The notes under the pieces: model-generated
Told to the model about the DNA's origin: nothing
Database searches by the model: none
Seen by the model: only the letters and a program-made list of their open reading frames with translations
Source: an uncultured bacterium
Lineage (GTDB): Bacteria; Actinomycetota; Coriobacteriia; Coriobacteriales; Coriobacteriaceae
NCBI GenBank assembly: GCA_905215445.1
Contig: CAJMPZ010000017.1
Span: forward strand, 1-38,610
Direction of reading: 5' to 3'
DNA length: 38,610 bases
Program-made: the position numbers and the translations under genes
Shown here: positions 25,065-32,781 of the stretch, one piece after another
Position numbering within the stretch: position 1 is the stretch's first letter
How the letters are laid out: each line of letters begins with the position of its first letter

Positions 25065-25230
25065 TCACCATTTTGGGGATAAAAAGTTTTCAACAGCCGT
25101 TAGTCGGTTCCATTTTGGTGAAGCGCTTCCTCATTTTGGGTAAAAAATATCACCATTTTGATGATTCGACTGCTTTGAGTTTTTGATAAAAACGCCTGTT
25201 CAGAAGCTTGTGCTATACCCATTTTGGTGA
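25065..25230. repeat. Five iteron-like CCATTTTGGTGA boxes
   Basis: CATTTTG words start at 25069, 25111, 25132, 25154 and 25220, all on the plus strand; the fuller consensus is (T/A)(C/T)(A/C)CCATTTTGGTGA. Spacings of 42, 21, 22 and 66 bp are all multiples of 21-22 bp, i.e. the same face of the helix. They lie 130-290 bp inside attL. They may be arm-type binding sites for the integrase or excisionase, or replication iterons. The remainder of 24986-25260 is AT-rich with no gene. Confidence 0.7.
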
Positions 25231-25265
25231 GACCAATTAATAGAGAAATATACTATAAAGAAATA

Positions 25266-25325
25266 GGGACGGCGATGCCGTCCCCTTCGCTCGCAAAGCT
25301 CGCTGCGCGGTCACGTGCCGTGACC
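25266..25325. other. GC-rich double hairpin
   Basis: GGGACGGC-GAT-GCCGTCCC (25266-25284) and GGTCAC-GTGCC-GTGACC (25309-25325) form two tight hairpins in an otherwise AT-rich end. They are just downstream of the minus-strand xre gene and may end its transcript. Confidence 0.5.
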
Positions 25326-25382
25326 TTGCCGCCGGCTACGCCGTCGATTGATACGCTCACTGCGTTCGCTGATGATGATGGA

Positions 25383-25631
25383 CTAATTCGTTTTATCGCT
25401 GACACCAGTCATAAGTGCAGCAATTGATATGTTGAATCCATTGGCAATTTTAGAGAGGTTAGAAAGACTGACATTTCTTCTCCCGACTTCTATCGAGGCA
25501 TAGTAAGACCTGTCCATGTCAATGCGGTTCGCAAATTGCTCTTGTGAGTAACCAGACTCTGATCTGAGTTCTTTGCACCGTAGACCAAAGGATTGTTGTA
25601 GCGGCGAGATATCCATGACAAAAAGAGTCAT
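25383..25631 (-). CDS. XRE-family helix-turn-helix regulator
   Basis: 82 residues: a complete Cro/CI-type HTH domain (about 12-70) with LRSESGYSQEQFANRIDMDR and SYYASIEVGRRNVSLSNLSK, and little else. There is no ribosome site before either possible start (25631 or 25616). The predicted -10 (TAAATA) ends 10 bases before the ATG at 25631, so the mRNA may be leaderless, as for several phage and element repressors. The gene is divergent from the large wall protein, and half-sites of its probable operator coincide with both -35 boxes. It probably represses itself and the wall protein. Confidence 0.85.
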   Translation of the reverse strand: MTLFVMDISPLQQSFGLRCKELRSESGYSQEQFANRIDMDRSYYASIEVGRRNVSLSNLSKIANGFNISIAALMTGVSDKTN

Positions 25632-25672
25632 GGATTGTTGTATTTATGCCAACGGACTATATACAACAATCC
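25590..25672. promoter_or_regulatory. Symmetric divergent promoter-operator of xre and the wall protein
   Basis: GGATTGTTGTAT (25632-25643) is inverted at 25661-25672. Plus strand: TTGTTG (25635-25640), 17 bp, TATATA (25658-25663). Minus strand: TTGTTG (complement of 25664-25669), 17 bp, TAAATA (complement of 25641-25646). Each -35 lies inside an operator half-site. A third GGATTGTTGTA is at 25590-25600, inside the start of xre. Confidence 0.75.
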
Positions 25673-25755
25673 CAGTTAAGGCGCATAATTATCTCTATTG
25701 GAAAGCACTCTGATGCCCAGTCGGATAGGGCACGGAAAAGGAACGGAACCGCACA

Positions 25756-28700
25756 ATGACTCAGGGAAAGCACTTCGCTGCCGGTGGCGATCACTTCGCC
25801 GCACTGCCAAGCAAAAAGATTCACACTCCGAAGGGGATCGCGCGTCTGACCGTCACTGCGGCGACCATGGCCGCCATGACCGGATCGAGCCTCATCTCAC
25901 CGTTCACGGCATTCGCCCAGACCGGTGACGGGGGCACGCAGCACCCCGCCGTGATGTCGCCGATCGCCGCCCACGCCGGCGCGGCATCCGGTGCCGGCGC
26001 GAAATCCGCCGCACAGACCATCGCGGACCTGCAGAAGGCAGTCGACGAGGCGAAGGCGAAGGAGGACGCCGCCAAGGCATCCTACGATGAGGTCGCCGGC
26101 CCCTACAACGAGGCGGCTTCCGCCCGCGACCAGGCCAAGGCATCCTACGATTCTGCAGTCAACGCCGGTACGGCAGCCGACCGAGCAGCAATGGACGAGT
26201 ACGCCCGTCAGGTCGCGGAGGGCAAGGACGCCGCCGATGCCGCCGGCAAGGACCTCGAGCAGGCGAAGGCGGGTCTCGCAGACGCCAAGGCGGATGCATC
26301 CGAGAAGGACGAAGCGTACCAGTCCGCCATCAAGGCGGCCCAGAATGCCAAGGATGCCCTCGATAAAGCCAAGGCAGATGCCGTAAGCGCCACCCCGGAG
26401 GCAATCAGTGCCGCCGAGCAGGCCGTGCGTGACGCCCAGGCTGCCGTGGACAGGGCACAGGCCGAACTTAACAACGCCAACACGACGCTTGCCGATGCCC
26501 AGTCCAAGCTGGTTGCGGCCCAGTCTGCAAAGGATTCCGCCGATGCCGTCCTCACTGCAGCCCTGCAGAACAAGGACGCGGCGGATGCGAAGGCCGCAGC
26601 CGCCAGCGCCGCCTACGAGAAGGCGAAAGCCGACCTCGCCGCAGCGGAGGCCGGTGCGAGCGGCCCGGAGTACGATGCGGCAAAACAGAAGGTCGCGGAC
26701 GCGGAGGCAGCCCTCGCTGCCGCACAAGCGGCACAGTCCCAGTGCGAGTCCGAGCTCGAGCAGGCGCAGTCCGCTGCAGCAACGGCACAGACCGAACTGA
26801 ATGATGCCCAGGCGTCCCTCTCCGCGAAGCAGCAGGCCGCGACCGATGCCGAATCCGGCGTGAACGCCGCCCAGTCCGCACTCGATGCCGCGAACGCCGA
26901 CCTCGATGCCGCCAAGCAGGCGAATGCCGACGCCGTCGCCAAGCTGGATGCCGCGAAGCAGGCTGTCAAGGACGCCGAGTCCGCCAAGGCAGCCGCCGAC
27001 GTAGAGCTCGCGAACGCCAAGGCCGCAAAGGATACCGCAGACGCCGCCGTGACCGCCGCGCAGCAGAAAGTCGACGAGGCTCAGGCGAAACTCGATTCAG
27101 CCGGCGCGCAACTCAAGCAGGGGGCCATCGGCTTCTTCCGTGCCATGGGTGCCGATGACGCAGTCAACATCATCCTGAACGCCAAATATGCCGGAAAGAC
27201 CGAAGTCGGCAACTCCAAGGACGCCACGTCCCTTGATAACATGCTCAATGCGATCAGGTGGATGAAGTCCGTCAACGACTACCGCAAGTCGGTCGGCCTG
27301 TCCGAGCTCCAGGTCACCTACAAGCTCATCGCCGGTGCCATTGCGGATGCCAACTACAGTGACACTGTGCTCGATCATGCCCGTCAATATGATTTTGCCG
27401 AAAACCTGGCATGGAATTACGGAATCGATCCGAGTGGGCAGTGGATCGAGCAGGAGAAGGGCTTTTTCGACAAGGCAACGGAGACCCTTTATGGAGTCAC
27501 CGGTCTTGTCGGCAAGGATGCCTATGATTTCTATGCAAAGAACGGCGTCGCAATCAACCATTGGATTGCAAACAACTGCCGCTGGGAGAACGGCAGCAGC
27601 GGCACCGTCGGTCATTACATGAACATCATCAATCCCGAACTCGCCGTTATGGGAATGGCAACCTGCACCAAGGGCACCATGTCCGGGCTTCAGACGCAGT
27701 GCTACACCGCAGAGATCTCCGGCTGGTCCGGCTCCGGTTGGAACATGAATCCCATGTCCGTCGACGAGTACGAGCAGAAGCTGACCTCCTATATCAACGG
27801 CCTCAAGAACGCCAAGAGCGCACTCGACGCAGCCAAGACCAATCTCGCATCCAAGAAGCAGGCAGCCGCCGGCGCCGCCGCAACCGTTCAGCAGAAGCAG
27901 GTCGCAGCGGATTCCGCACAGGCAGACGTCGATGCCGCGAAGCAGGGCGTCGCGGATGCCCAGCGTGCCGTCGATGCCGCCAATGCTGATGTCGCCGCCA
28001 AGCAACAGGGCGTCACGAATGCCCAGACCGAGCTTGATGCGGCGAAATCGGACCTCGATGCCGCCAACGCGGCAGTCGATACGGCAAAGTCGACCGTCCA
28101 GCAGAAGCAGGTCGCCTTTGATGCCGCCAATGCGGTCGTAACGGCCGCACAGACTAAGCTGAATTCCGCCAAGGCGAACACCGAGGCCAAGCAGCAGGAC
28201 GTCATGGATGCGAACGCCGATCTCGCGAAGTTCTTCCAGGACGTCGCCGACGCCAAGAAGGCGCTCGATACAGCAAAGAGCGTCCATGACGCGGCGTCAG
28301 CCGATCAGGTCGAGAAGGCGACCGTCCTCGCCGCCGCCGAGCAAAAGGCGGACGCCACCGCACGCGCCCTCGCGGATGCCCAGCGTGCCGTCGATGCCGC
28401 AAAGACCGACACCGGCGTTGCCGCCGACAGGCTTACCGGCTCCCAGACCGATCTCGATGACGCACAGTCGAACCTCGACATCCTCACCGATCTTGCCGCG
28501 AAGCTCGCAGAGGCACAGCAGCGCGAGCAGGATGCAGTAAAGGCCGTCAATGACACCAAGGTCGAACTCGATGCCGCGAAGGCTGACGCCGCCGCCGCCG
28601 AGTCCCTGGTCTCCGCCGCCGAACAGGCGAAGGCGCAGGCAGACGCCAAGCTGTCGAAGCTGAACTCCATCGACGCCGACGCGGCGATCGCTTCCGGCCA

Positions 28701-29127
28701 TGACGCGAACGCGGATGACGCCCTCAACGCGCTTTTCGCCGCAGCAGTCGAGGCACGTGCCAAGGTCGCGCCCGCCAAGGCCATCCTGGACGAGAAGCAG
28801 GCCGCGGTGGACGAGCTCCAGCCCGGCTATGATGCGGCGCTCGCCGCCTACGAGCAGGCGAAGTCCGACCGCATCGCGGCGGAGCAGGAGCTTTCCGCCG
28901 AGATCGCCCGTCAGGAGGCAGAGGAGGTCGCAAAGCAGCAGGCCGCAAAGCAGCAGGCGGCATACACCCCGAAGCACCTCGCCGGCACGGATACCGCTCA
29001 GCCCGGCAGCCTCGCCCAGACCGGTGACCGCGCGGGACTCATCGGCGAGACGTTCGTCATCGGCGGTACCGTCCTCGTGGCGGCCGGCGTCTTCCTCGAC
29101 CGGAAGAAGCGCCGCGAGCAGATGTAA
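25756..29127 (+). CDS. LAQTG-anchored coiled-coil surface protein with central CAP domain (PrgA/Sec10-like)
   Basis: 1123 residues. The signal peptide is long and late, with a hydrophobic core at about 30-50 and a likely cut after SPFTAFA. Residues about 85-455 form an Ala-rich coiled coil (heptads of the AQAALDAAKADLA kind). Residues about 455-675 are a CAP/SCP domain: LDHARQ (H541), FAENLAW (E549), VAINHW and GHYMNI (H620). A second coiled coil covers about 680-1060. The sorting signal LAQTG is at 1086-1090, followed by a hydrophobic helix and KKRR. A CAP domain held on a coiled-coil hairpin above the wall is the build of enterococcal PrgA/Sec10, which blocks entry of like plasmids. Homology to PrgA is inferred from architecture. 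The gene is controlled by the divergent XRE promoter and closed by a terminator. Confidence 0.85.
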   Translation: MTQGKHFAAGGDHFAALPSKKIHTPKGIARLTVTAATMAAMTGSSLISPFTAFAQTGDGGTQHPAVMSPIAAHAGAASGAGAKSAAQTIADLQKAVDEAKAKEDAAKASYDEVAGPYNEAASARDQAKASYDSAVNAGTAADRAAMDEYARQVAEGKDAADAAGKDLEQAKAGLADAKADASEKDEAYQSAIKAAQNAKDALDKAKADAVSATPEAISAAEQAVRDAQAAVDRAQAELNNANTTLADAQSKLVAAQSAKDSADAVLTAALQNKDAADAKAAAASAAYEKAKADLAAAEAGASGPEYDAAKQKVADAEAALAAAQAAQSQCESELEQAQSAAATAQTELNDAQASLSAKQQAATDAESGVNAAQSALDAANADLDAAKQANADAVAKLDAAKQAVKDAESAKAAADVELANAKAAKDTADAAVTAAQQKVDEAQAKLDSAGAQLKQGAIGFFRAMGADDAVNIILNAKYAGKTEVGNSKDATSLDNMLNAIRWMKSVNDYRKSVGLSELQVTYKLIAGAIADANYSDTVLDHARQYDFAENLAWNYGIDPSGQWIEQEKGFFDKATETLYGVTGLVGKDAYDFYAKNGVAINHWIANNCRWENGSSGTVGHYMNIINPELAVMGMATCTKGTMSGLQTQCYTAEISGWSGSGWNMNPMSVDEYEQKLTSYINGLKNAKSALDAAKTNLASKKQAAAGAAATVQQKQVAADSAQADVDAAKQGVADAQRAVDAANADVAAKQQGVTNAQTELDAAKSDLDAANAAVDTAKSTVQQKQVAFDAANAVVTAAQTKLNSAKANTEAKQQDVMDANADLAKFFQDVADAKKALDTAKSVHDAASADQVEKATVLAAAEQKADATARALADAQRAVDAAKTDTGVAADRLTGSQTDLDDAQSNLDILTDLAAKLAEAQQREQDAVKAVNDTKVELDAAKADAAAAESLVSAAEQAKAQADAKLSKLNSIDADAAIASGHDANADDALNALFAAAVEARAKVAPAKAILDEKQAAVDELQPGYDAALAAYEQAKSDRIAAEQELSAEIARQEAEEVAKQQAAKQQAAYTPKHLAGTDTAQPGSLAQTGDRAGLIGETFVIGGTVLVAAGVFLDRKKRREQM

Positions 29128-29134
29128 AAGCGAG

Positions 29135-29173
29135 CCGGGCGTTGGATATCGGCTGGTGTCCAACGCCCGGTTT
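29135..29173 (+). terminator. Terminator after the wall-protein gene
   Basis: A perfect 12-bp stem (29135-29146 and 29159-29170) beginning CCGGGCG, followed by only TTT. The next gene starts 20 bases later, so some read-through is likely. Confidence 0.7.
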
Positions 29174-29192
29174 CATGGGCAGGGAGATCGGT

Positions 29193-29837
29193 GTGAGAAC
29201 AAGGGCTATTATCGTTGCGCTTCTGGTGTGCCTTTCGGCACCTCAACTTGGATGTGCCAGCGTTGCAAAGCAAGGAAGCGGCTCTACGGAAAGGGCCGCC
29301 ACAGCGGTAAAGAATAAAGACAAAAAGAAGCCAAGCGAAGAAAAGGCGACGCAAACCTCTGGAACCAAGACCGAGGAGAAGAAAGAATCCGACGATAAGG
29401 ACCAGAAGTCCGATGACTCCAAGAAGGAGGATAACAAGCCTTCCGATTCCTCGAAGTCGGACAACAAGGGCGATTCCTCCCAGTCCAAGCAGAATTCCGG
29501 CAATTCGCAGAGTTCCGGCAGTAACAATTCCTCTTCCAACGGCGGCAGCCAGAAGAAGTGGGTTGCCGAGCAGGGCCACTGGGAGACAGATTACAGCCAG
29601 GTCTGGGTGCCGAATGTGGTTTATACGCGCCATGAACGTTACATTTGTAGTGCATGCGGTGCATCTTTCGATTCTATAGCCGCTTGGTCAGCTCATAGTG
29701 ACGCAATGTGGGAACAAGGTCAAGACCATGGAGCATATATCAATGATTCGTATACTACCTCTGAGGACCAGGGACATTATGAACAGAAGGCTACGGGGCA
29801 GCATTGGGTCGTCGATGTTGCCGGTCACTGGGAATAA
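29193..29837 (+). CDS. Secreted protein with disordered linker and zinc-finger-like domain
   Basis: 214 residues from a GTG at 29193, with AGGGAG 6 bases upstream; an upstream in-frame ATG at 29142 lies in the previous terminator. A signal peptide (RTRAIIVALLVCLSAPQLGC) ends in a Cys that may be lipidated, although Gln at -3 is not a standard lipobox. Residues about 35-125 are a Lys/Ser/Asp/Asn-rich disordered spacer. The C-terminal ~85 residues contain ICSACGASFDSIAAWSAH, a C2H2-like pattern (C-x2-C-x12-H, second His 11 further), bracketed by WVAEQGHWE and WVVDVAGHWE. Similar domains occur in surface proteins of gut anaerobes. Its place directly behind the wall protein suggests they act together at the envelope. 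Confidence 0.75.
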   Translation: MRTRAIIVALLVCLSAPQLGCASVAKQGSGSTERAATAVKNKDKKKPSEEKATQTSGTKTEEKKESDDKDQKSDDSKKEDNKPSDSSKSDNKGDSSQSKQNSGNSQSSGSNNSSSNGGSQKKWVAEQGHWETDYSQVWVPNVVYTRHERYICSACGASFDSIAAWSAHSDAMWEQGQDHGAYINDSYTTSEDQGHYEQKATGQHWVVDVAGHWE

Positions 29838-29888
29838 TGGACATATGTTCCTCTCCTCTTACATTCGGTAAATTAATATTTATTTGCG

Positions 29889-29914
29889 GGCGGCCGGTTT
29901 CGGCCGCCTTTTTT
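29889..29914 (+). terminator. Rho-independent terminator
   Basis: GGCGGCC / GGCCGCC stem (29889-29895 and 29902-29908), followed by TTTTTT. Confidence 0.9.
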
Positions 29915-29929
29915 AGACGCCCAGTCTGG

Positions 29930-30195
29930 GAGCAAACGATAGGAAAGCAATCAAACGAGAGGCTGTTCCAAAAGAATCCGGCGGTGCCAGATGCTTCGGG
30001 CAAAACCTTCCGCAAATCGGTAAGGTCTTCCATCAACTTGCTCCAGCCCTCGCCCGGAGTCCGCTGCGCGGTAATGCAAAGACTCGGCATCCCTCGCATT
30101 CGCAGTACCGCTTCGCTCTCGCTACAGCGAATTTCTAACACTCAGCATCCTTCGCGTTAAAAATTCGCTTCCGCTCACGGTCTCCGCTGACACTA
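29930..30195. other. Gene-free segment, possible decayed sequence
   Basis: No convincing gene on either strand. The minus strand from about 30140 holds an unbroken 116-codon frame with protein-like stretches (QRTPGEGWSKLMEDL and SGTAGFFWNSLSF) but no good start region. GAGGCTGTTCCAAAAG at 29960 resembles some insertion-sequence ends. I cannot decide between a relic and chance. Confidence 0.3.
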
Positions 30196-30217
30196 CGACA
30201 CCGCGAAGCCTTTCGCT

Positions 30218-30513
30218 CGAAACGAGGCCTCTCGTTTCGTGTCTACGCTACGCTCCGCCCAATCACCGTTCCGGAGATTGCAAGATTGGTGTTGGGCTAG
30301 ATAAATGGGGCCATACTCGCCCCCTTTATCTGCCAACACATCTTGTTTATCACCTCTCACGGCGATAAAGTTAGAAATGAAGTTCGCCTTCATTTCTAAG
30401 GGAAGCGACGGCGTCGCTTCAAAAAACGGCGCGACGTCAGTCGCTCCTAAAAAGGAAAGCAATCTCATATCGGTTTTTGAATCGGTGGCCTCACCGATTC
30501 GCTCTGCTTTCCT
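30218..30513 (+). other. Hairpin-rich leader of mobC, oriT candidate
   Basis: Four tight perfect hairpins: 30218-30226/30231-30239 (CGAAACGAG), 30371-30382/30388-30399 (TTAGAAATGAAG), 30402-30409/30413-30420 (GAAGCGAC) and 30480-30487/30492-30499 (AATCGGTG). The last is enclosed by AGGAAAGCA (30453-30461) and TGCTTTCCT (30505-30513). Origins of transfer usually lie directly upstream of mobC/relaxase genes and carry such inverted repeats. No known nic consensus is seen. Confidence 0.5.
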
Positions 30514-30522
30514 GGGGGGCAT

Positions 30523-31107
30523 ATGAGTTGCAAGCGTCCACACACCGTTAAGGCGACACTCACTTCTGAAGAATATGAAACGTTTTCCGCTTTGGCGGAA
30601 AAGGCAGGCATGACGAAAGCCGAACTCATTCGTTATAACTTGATCCATCGGAGTGAATCACTCGATAATCTAGTTTCCAAAAATGATGACGGTGGCCGCA
30701 GCAAAAAGCTGCAACCCGTTTCAGGTGATTCGGACGAAAAGCGCTCGAAGGTCATTTACGTTAAGGTCACCGATGGCGAGCACGAGGCGATCCGCAAACG
30801 GGCGGATATACTCGGTGCGACCGTCAGTGCGTATGCCCGCCGCGTGATGCTTGCCGGTAAAATCGAGAAGATCGATTTCGATAAAAGCCAAGTCGCGAAA
30901 ATCTATCACGAGCTGTATCGCGAGGGAACGAACCTCAATCAGCTGATGTATTTTGTGAACGCCCAAGGGCTTCCCGTGTACAACGAGAAAGCTGTTTTTC
31001 GTACGCTTGAAAAGGTTTACCAGAACGCCCGCAAAGTCACTCTCTTCATAAGAGAGCTCGAGCGGCGCTATTTCACCGACGGCGGTGATCTCAATGACCG
31101 TTATTAA
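30523..31107 (+). CDS. mobC: MobC-like relaxosome accessory protein
   Basis: 194 residues. Two ribbon-helix-helix-like segments are visible: TVKATLTSEEYETFSALAEK at the N terminus, and a second at about 80-115 (VIYVKVTDGEHEAIRKRADI). They are followed by the MobC region with LYREGTNLNQLMYFVNAQG, the common 'G-x-N-L-N-Q' motif. MobC binds and opens oriT for the relaxase. It overlaps the relaxase start by 14 bases, so the two are translationally coupled. The start codon region ATATGAG (30521-30527) is complementary to CTCATAT at 30464-30470 in the leader, which may limit translation. Confidence 0.82.
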   Translation: MSCKRPHTVKATLTSEEYETFSALAEKAGMTKAELIRYNLIHRSESLDNLVSKNDDGGRSKKLQPVSGDSDEKRSKVIYVKVTDGEHEAIRKRADILGATVSAYARRVMLAGKIEKIDFDKSQVAKIYHELYREGTNLNQLMYFVNAQGLPVYNEKAVFRTLEKVYQNARKVTLFIRELERRYFTDGGDLNDRY

Positions 31108-32293
31108 GCAGAAAGGTATTTCATCCGAACGCTACGCGAAGAACGTGCGCAAGTACATCAACGGAAAGCGTGCTTTGGCCCGCGGCGGCTGGAACCTCGC
31201 GAACGGAAAGTACTGGTTTTCCGAGATGGCTATGACGCGGAAGATGTTTCATCACGACAGGCCCGCGCGTGCCGGCGCGAAGAACATAACGATGCTTCAT
31301 CAGATTCTCGCGTTTCTGCCCGAGGAGTGCAGCTGCAACGGAGGCAAGATGACCCCAGATGCGTGTATGGCCTACGCGGAGCAATGGCTTGCGAAGCACT
31401 ATCCGCATCAACAAGTGATTGTCGCGTTGCATGAGGAAAGTGATAAGGCGGGAAAACGCTACGCAGTGCACATGGCGATTAACCGTACCGATTTGTTAAC
31501 CGGCAAACGTTGCGAGACGGGTGGGCGACGCGGAAAGTACGAACGCGCTGCGTGGGTCCGTGAAATGGACGAGGCTTGGAATCTTACTCAACTTGAAAAG
31601 GGAAAGAAAAATTCGAAGATTCGTGATCGCCAGCCGCGCGACACAGAAAAGGAGATTATCGGTCGCGGTGAGTACAGTTATAAAAACAATCTGCGCGAGC
31701 TGATCCATCTTGCAATCAATGAAGGTCACCCAAAGAATATGGAGCAGTTCAAAAAACTACTTGCCTCATGGGGCGTAGACATTTTCATCAAGAACAATCG
31801 AGTCTATGCGACAGATCTCGATATCAAGGAGGCCGGCAATCCGAAGTGCACTTTCAATCTGACTCGACTCGACGGACGTTTCGCGGTCAAACAACTTGAA
31901 GCGGCGTTCGAAAAGAACATGTTGGAAGCCGAGCGAGCGTTGTCGTACGAGAAGCGCTGTGAGATTTACATTCAACGTCTTAAGAAGGCGTACTCGGCGT
32001 GGGTCGAACAAGCGAAAGCGAGTAAGGGCGTCGCCTACAATTCATTCCCCAAATTCATCGCACCGAAGTGCGATGAGGACCTGCTCGAAGATCCGGCGGT
32101 TCGCGATGAGCTTCTTGCGCGTCGCGGTTACGCAAGGGAGATTCGCAACCGCTATGCCGGCGCCGTTCCCGATGCCGGCGATGATCGCGTTCGCGCCGCA
32201 GGTCGAGCCCATGGTGGTAACGTTGACATCTCGCCGCAGGTCGATCGCGCGGTCGACCGAGGCGATTACGCTCGCGGAGACACGCCTCGCTAG
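31094..32293 (+). CDS. Relaxase/mobilization nuclease, with divergent active-site motif
   Basis: 399 residues from the ATG at 31094, with GGCGGTGAT upstream; an in-frame GTG is at 31085. The N-terminal relaxase domain aligns by eye with the Relaxase/MobP family: AEQWLAKHYPHQQVIVALHEE then VHMAINRTDLLTGKR. The canonical HxD...HiHnH metal site is reduced: H113 and H126 remain, while the positions of the other histidines hold Arg, Tyr or Ala. Metal binding may use Glu/Asp (H-E-E-S-D) instead, or activity may be altered. The C-terminal half is helical and charged, with an RGD-rich end. The family is clear from mobC coupling; the subfamily is unsure. Confidence 0.75.
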   Translation: MTVIKQKGISSERYAKNVRKYINGKRALARGGWNLANGKYWFSEMAMTRKMFHHDRPARAGAKNITMLHQILAFLPEECSCNGGKMTPDACMAYAEQWLAKHYPHQQVIVALHEESDKAGKRYAVHMAINRTDLLTGKRCETGGRRGKYERAAWVREMDEAWNLTQLEKGKKNSKIRDRQPRDTEKEIIGRGEYSYKNNLRELIHLAINEGHPKNMEQFKKLLASWGVDIFIKNNRVYATDLDIKEAGNPKCTFNLTRLDGRFAVKQLEAAFEKNMLEAERALSYEKRCEIYIQRLKKAYSAWVEQAKASKGVAYNSFPKFIAPKCDEDLLEDPAVRDELLARRGYAREIRNRYAGAVPDAGDDRVRAAGRAHGGNVDISPQVDRAVDRGDYARGDTPR

Positions 32294-32453
32294 TTTTGGA
32301 AAGCCTATCGTCGGTGCCCTAGCGCGCTGCCATCCAGTGCCGATTCTGCCATACTCGCAATTCGGTGAGGATGAGGAGTATGAATTGATCGGCGGGGGTC
32401 AGCCGCTCTGATAGAATCGTCCTTGCTGTCGGCAGCCCTCGTGCCGGGCAGAG

Positions 32454-32472
32454 CCCTCCATTTGATGGGAGG
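32454..32472 (+). promoter_or_regulatory. Hairpin sequestering the ribosome site of the 41-residue peptide
   Basis: CCCTCCAT (32454-32461) pairs perfectly with ATGGGAGG (32465-32472) over a 3-base loop. The 3' arm contains the GGGAGG ribosome site of the ATG at 32481. An extended -10-like TGATAGAAT (32409-32417) would start the RNA about 30 bases upstream. Confidence 0.6.
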
Positions 32473-32480
32473 TGATGCCC

Positions 32481-32606
32481 ATGACCGATTTCACCGAGCT
32501 CGTGAAGCTCCTGACCGCTATGGTCTCGCTCCTCACGGCCCTTGTCGGCCTTTCCAAGGCACTCAAGCAGGGTTCGAAGCCCAAAAAGAAAGGCCACCGT
32601 CGCTAA
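32481..32606 (+). CDS. 41-residue hydrophobic peptide with basic tail, toxin/holin-like
   Basis: Too short for routine gene calls. GGGAGG stands 8 bases before the ATG. Residues about 5-28 (TELVKLLTAMVSLLTALVGL) form one amphipathic or membrane helix, followed by a strongly basic tail (KQGSKPKKKGHRR). This is the general build of type I toxins and small holin-like peptides, and the ribosome site is buried in a hairpin, as in many type I systems. No antitoxin RNA is proven. It could also be a small membrane protein of the transfer module. It lies alone between the relaxase and phosphoesterase genes. Confidence 0.6.
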   Translation: MTDFTELVKLLTAMVSLLTALVGLSKALKQGSKPKKKGHRR

Positions 32607-32781
32607 GACGATGACCTAACTCTACTAAGCAACGGCTCTGCCCAGCTCACCACAACTTGGGCTGCCGTCGGCATCATTTTACCCTCCTGACGAGGAATTC
32701 GTCCATATTTCAAAAATCAAATCCTGTTCGCGCGTGGGCGTAAACTTTTAGTTGGGCAAATCCGGCAGATTGGAGATTGAA

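Noticed and set aside
25224..25427. 67-codon plus-strand gene near attL
   Set aside because: No ribosome site; it runs through two hairpins and into the antisense end of xre.
29804..30160. 118-codon plus-strand frame and the opposite 116-codon frame
   Set aside because: Starts inside the previous gene or lacks a start signal; kept only as a possible decayed remnant.
30193..30648. 151-codon minus-strand frame
   Set aside because: Lies across the hairpin leader and the start of mobC; no start signals.
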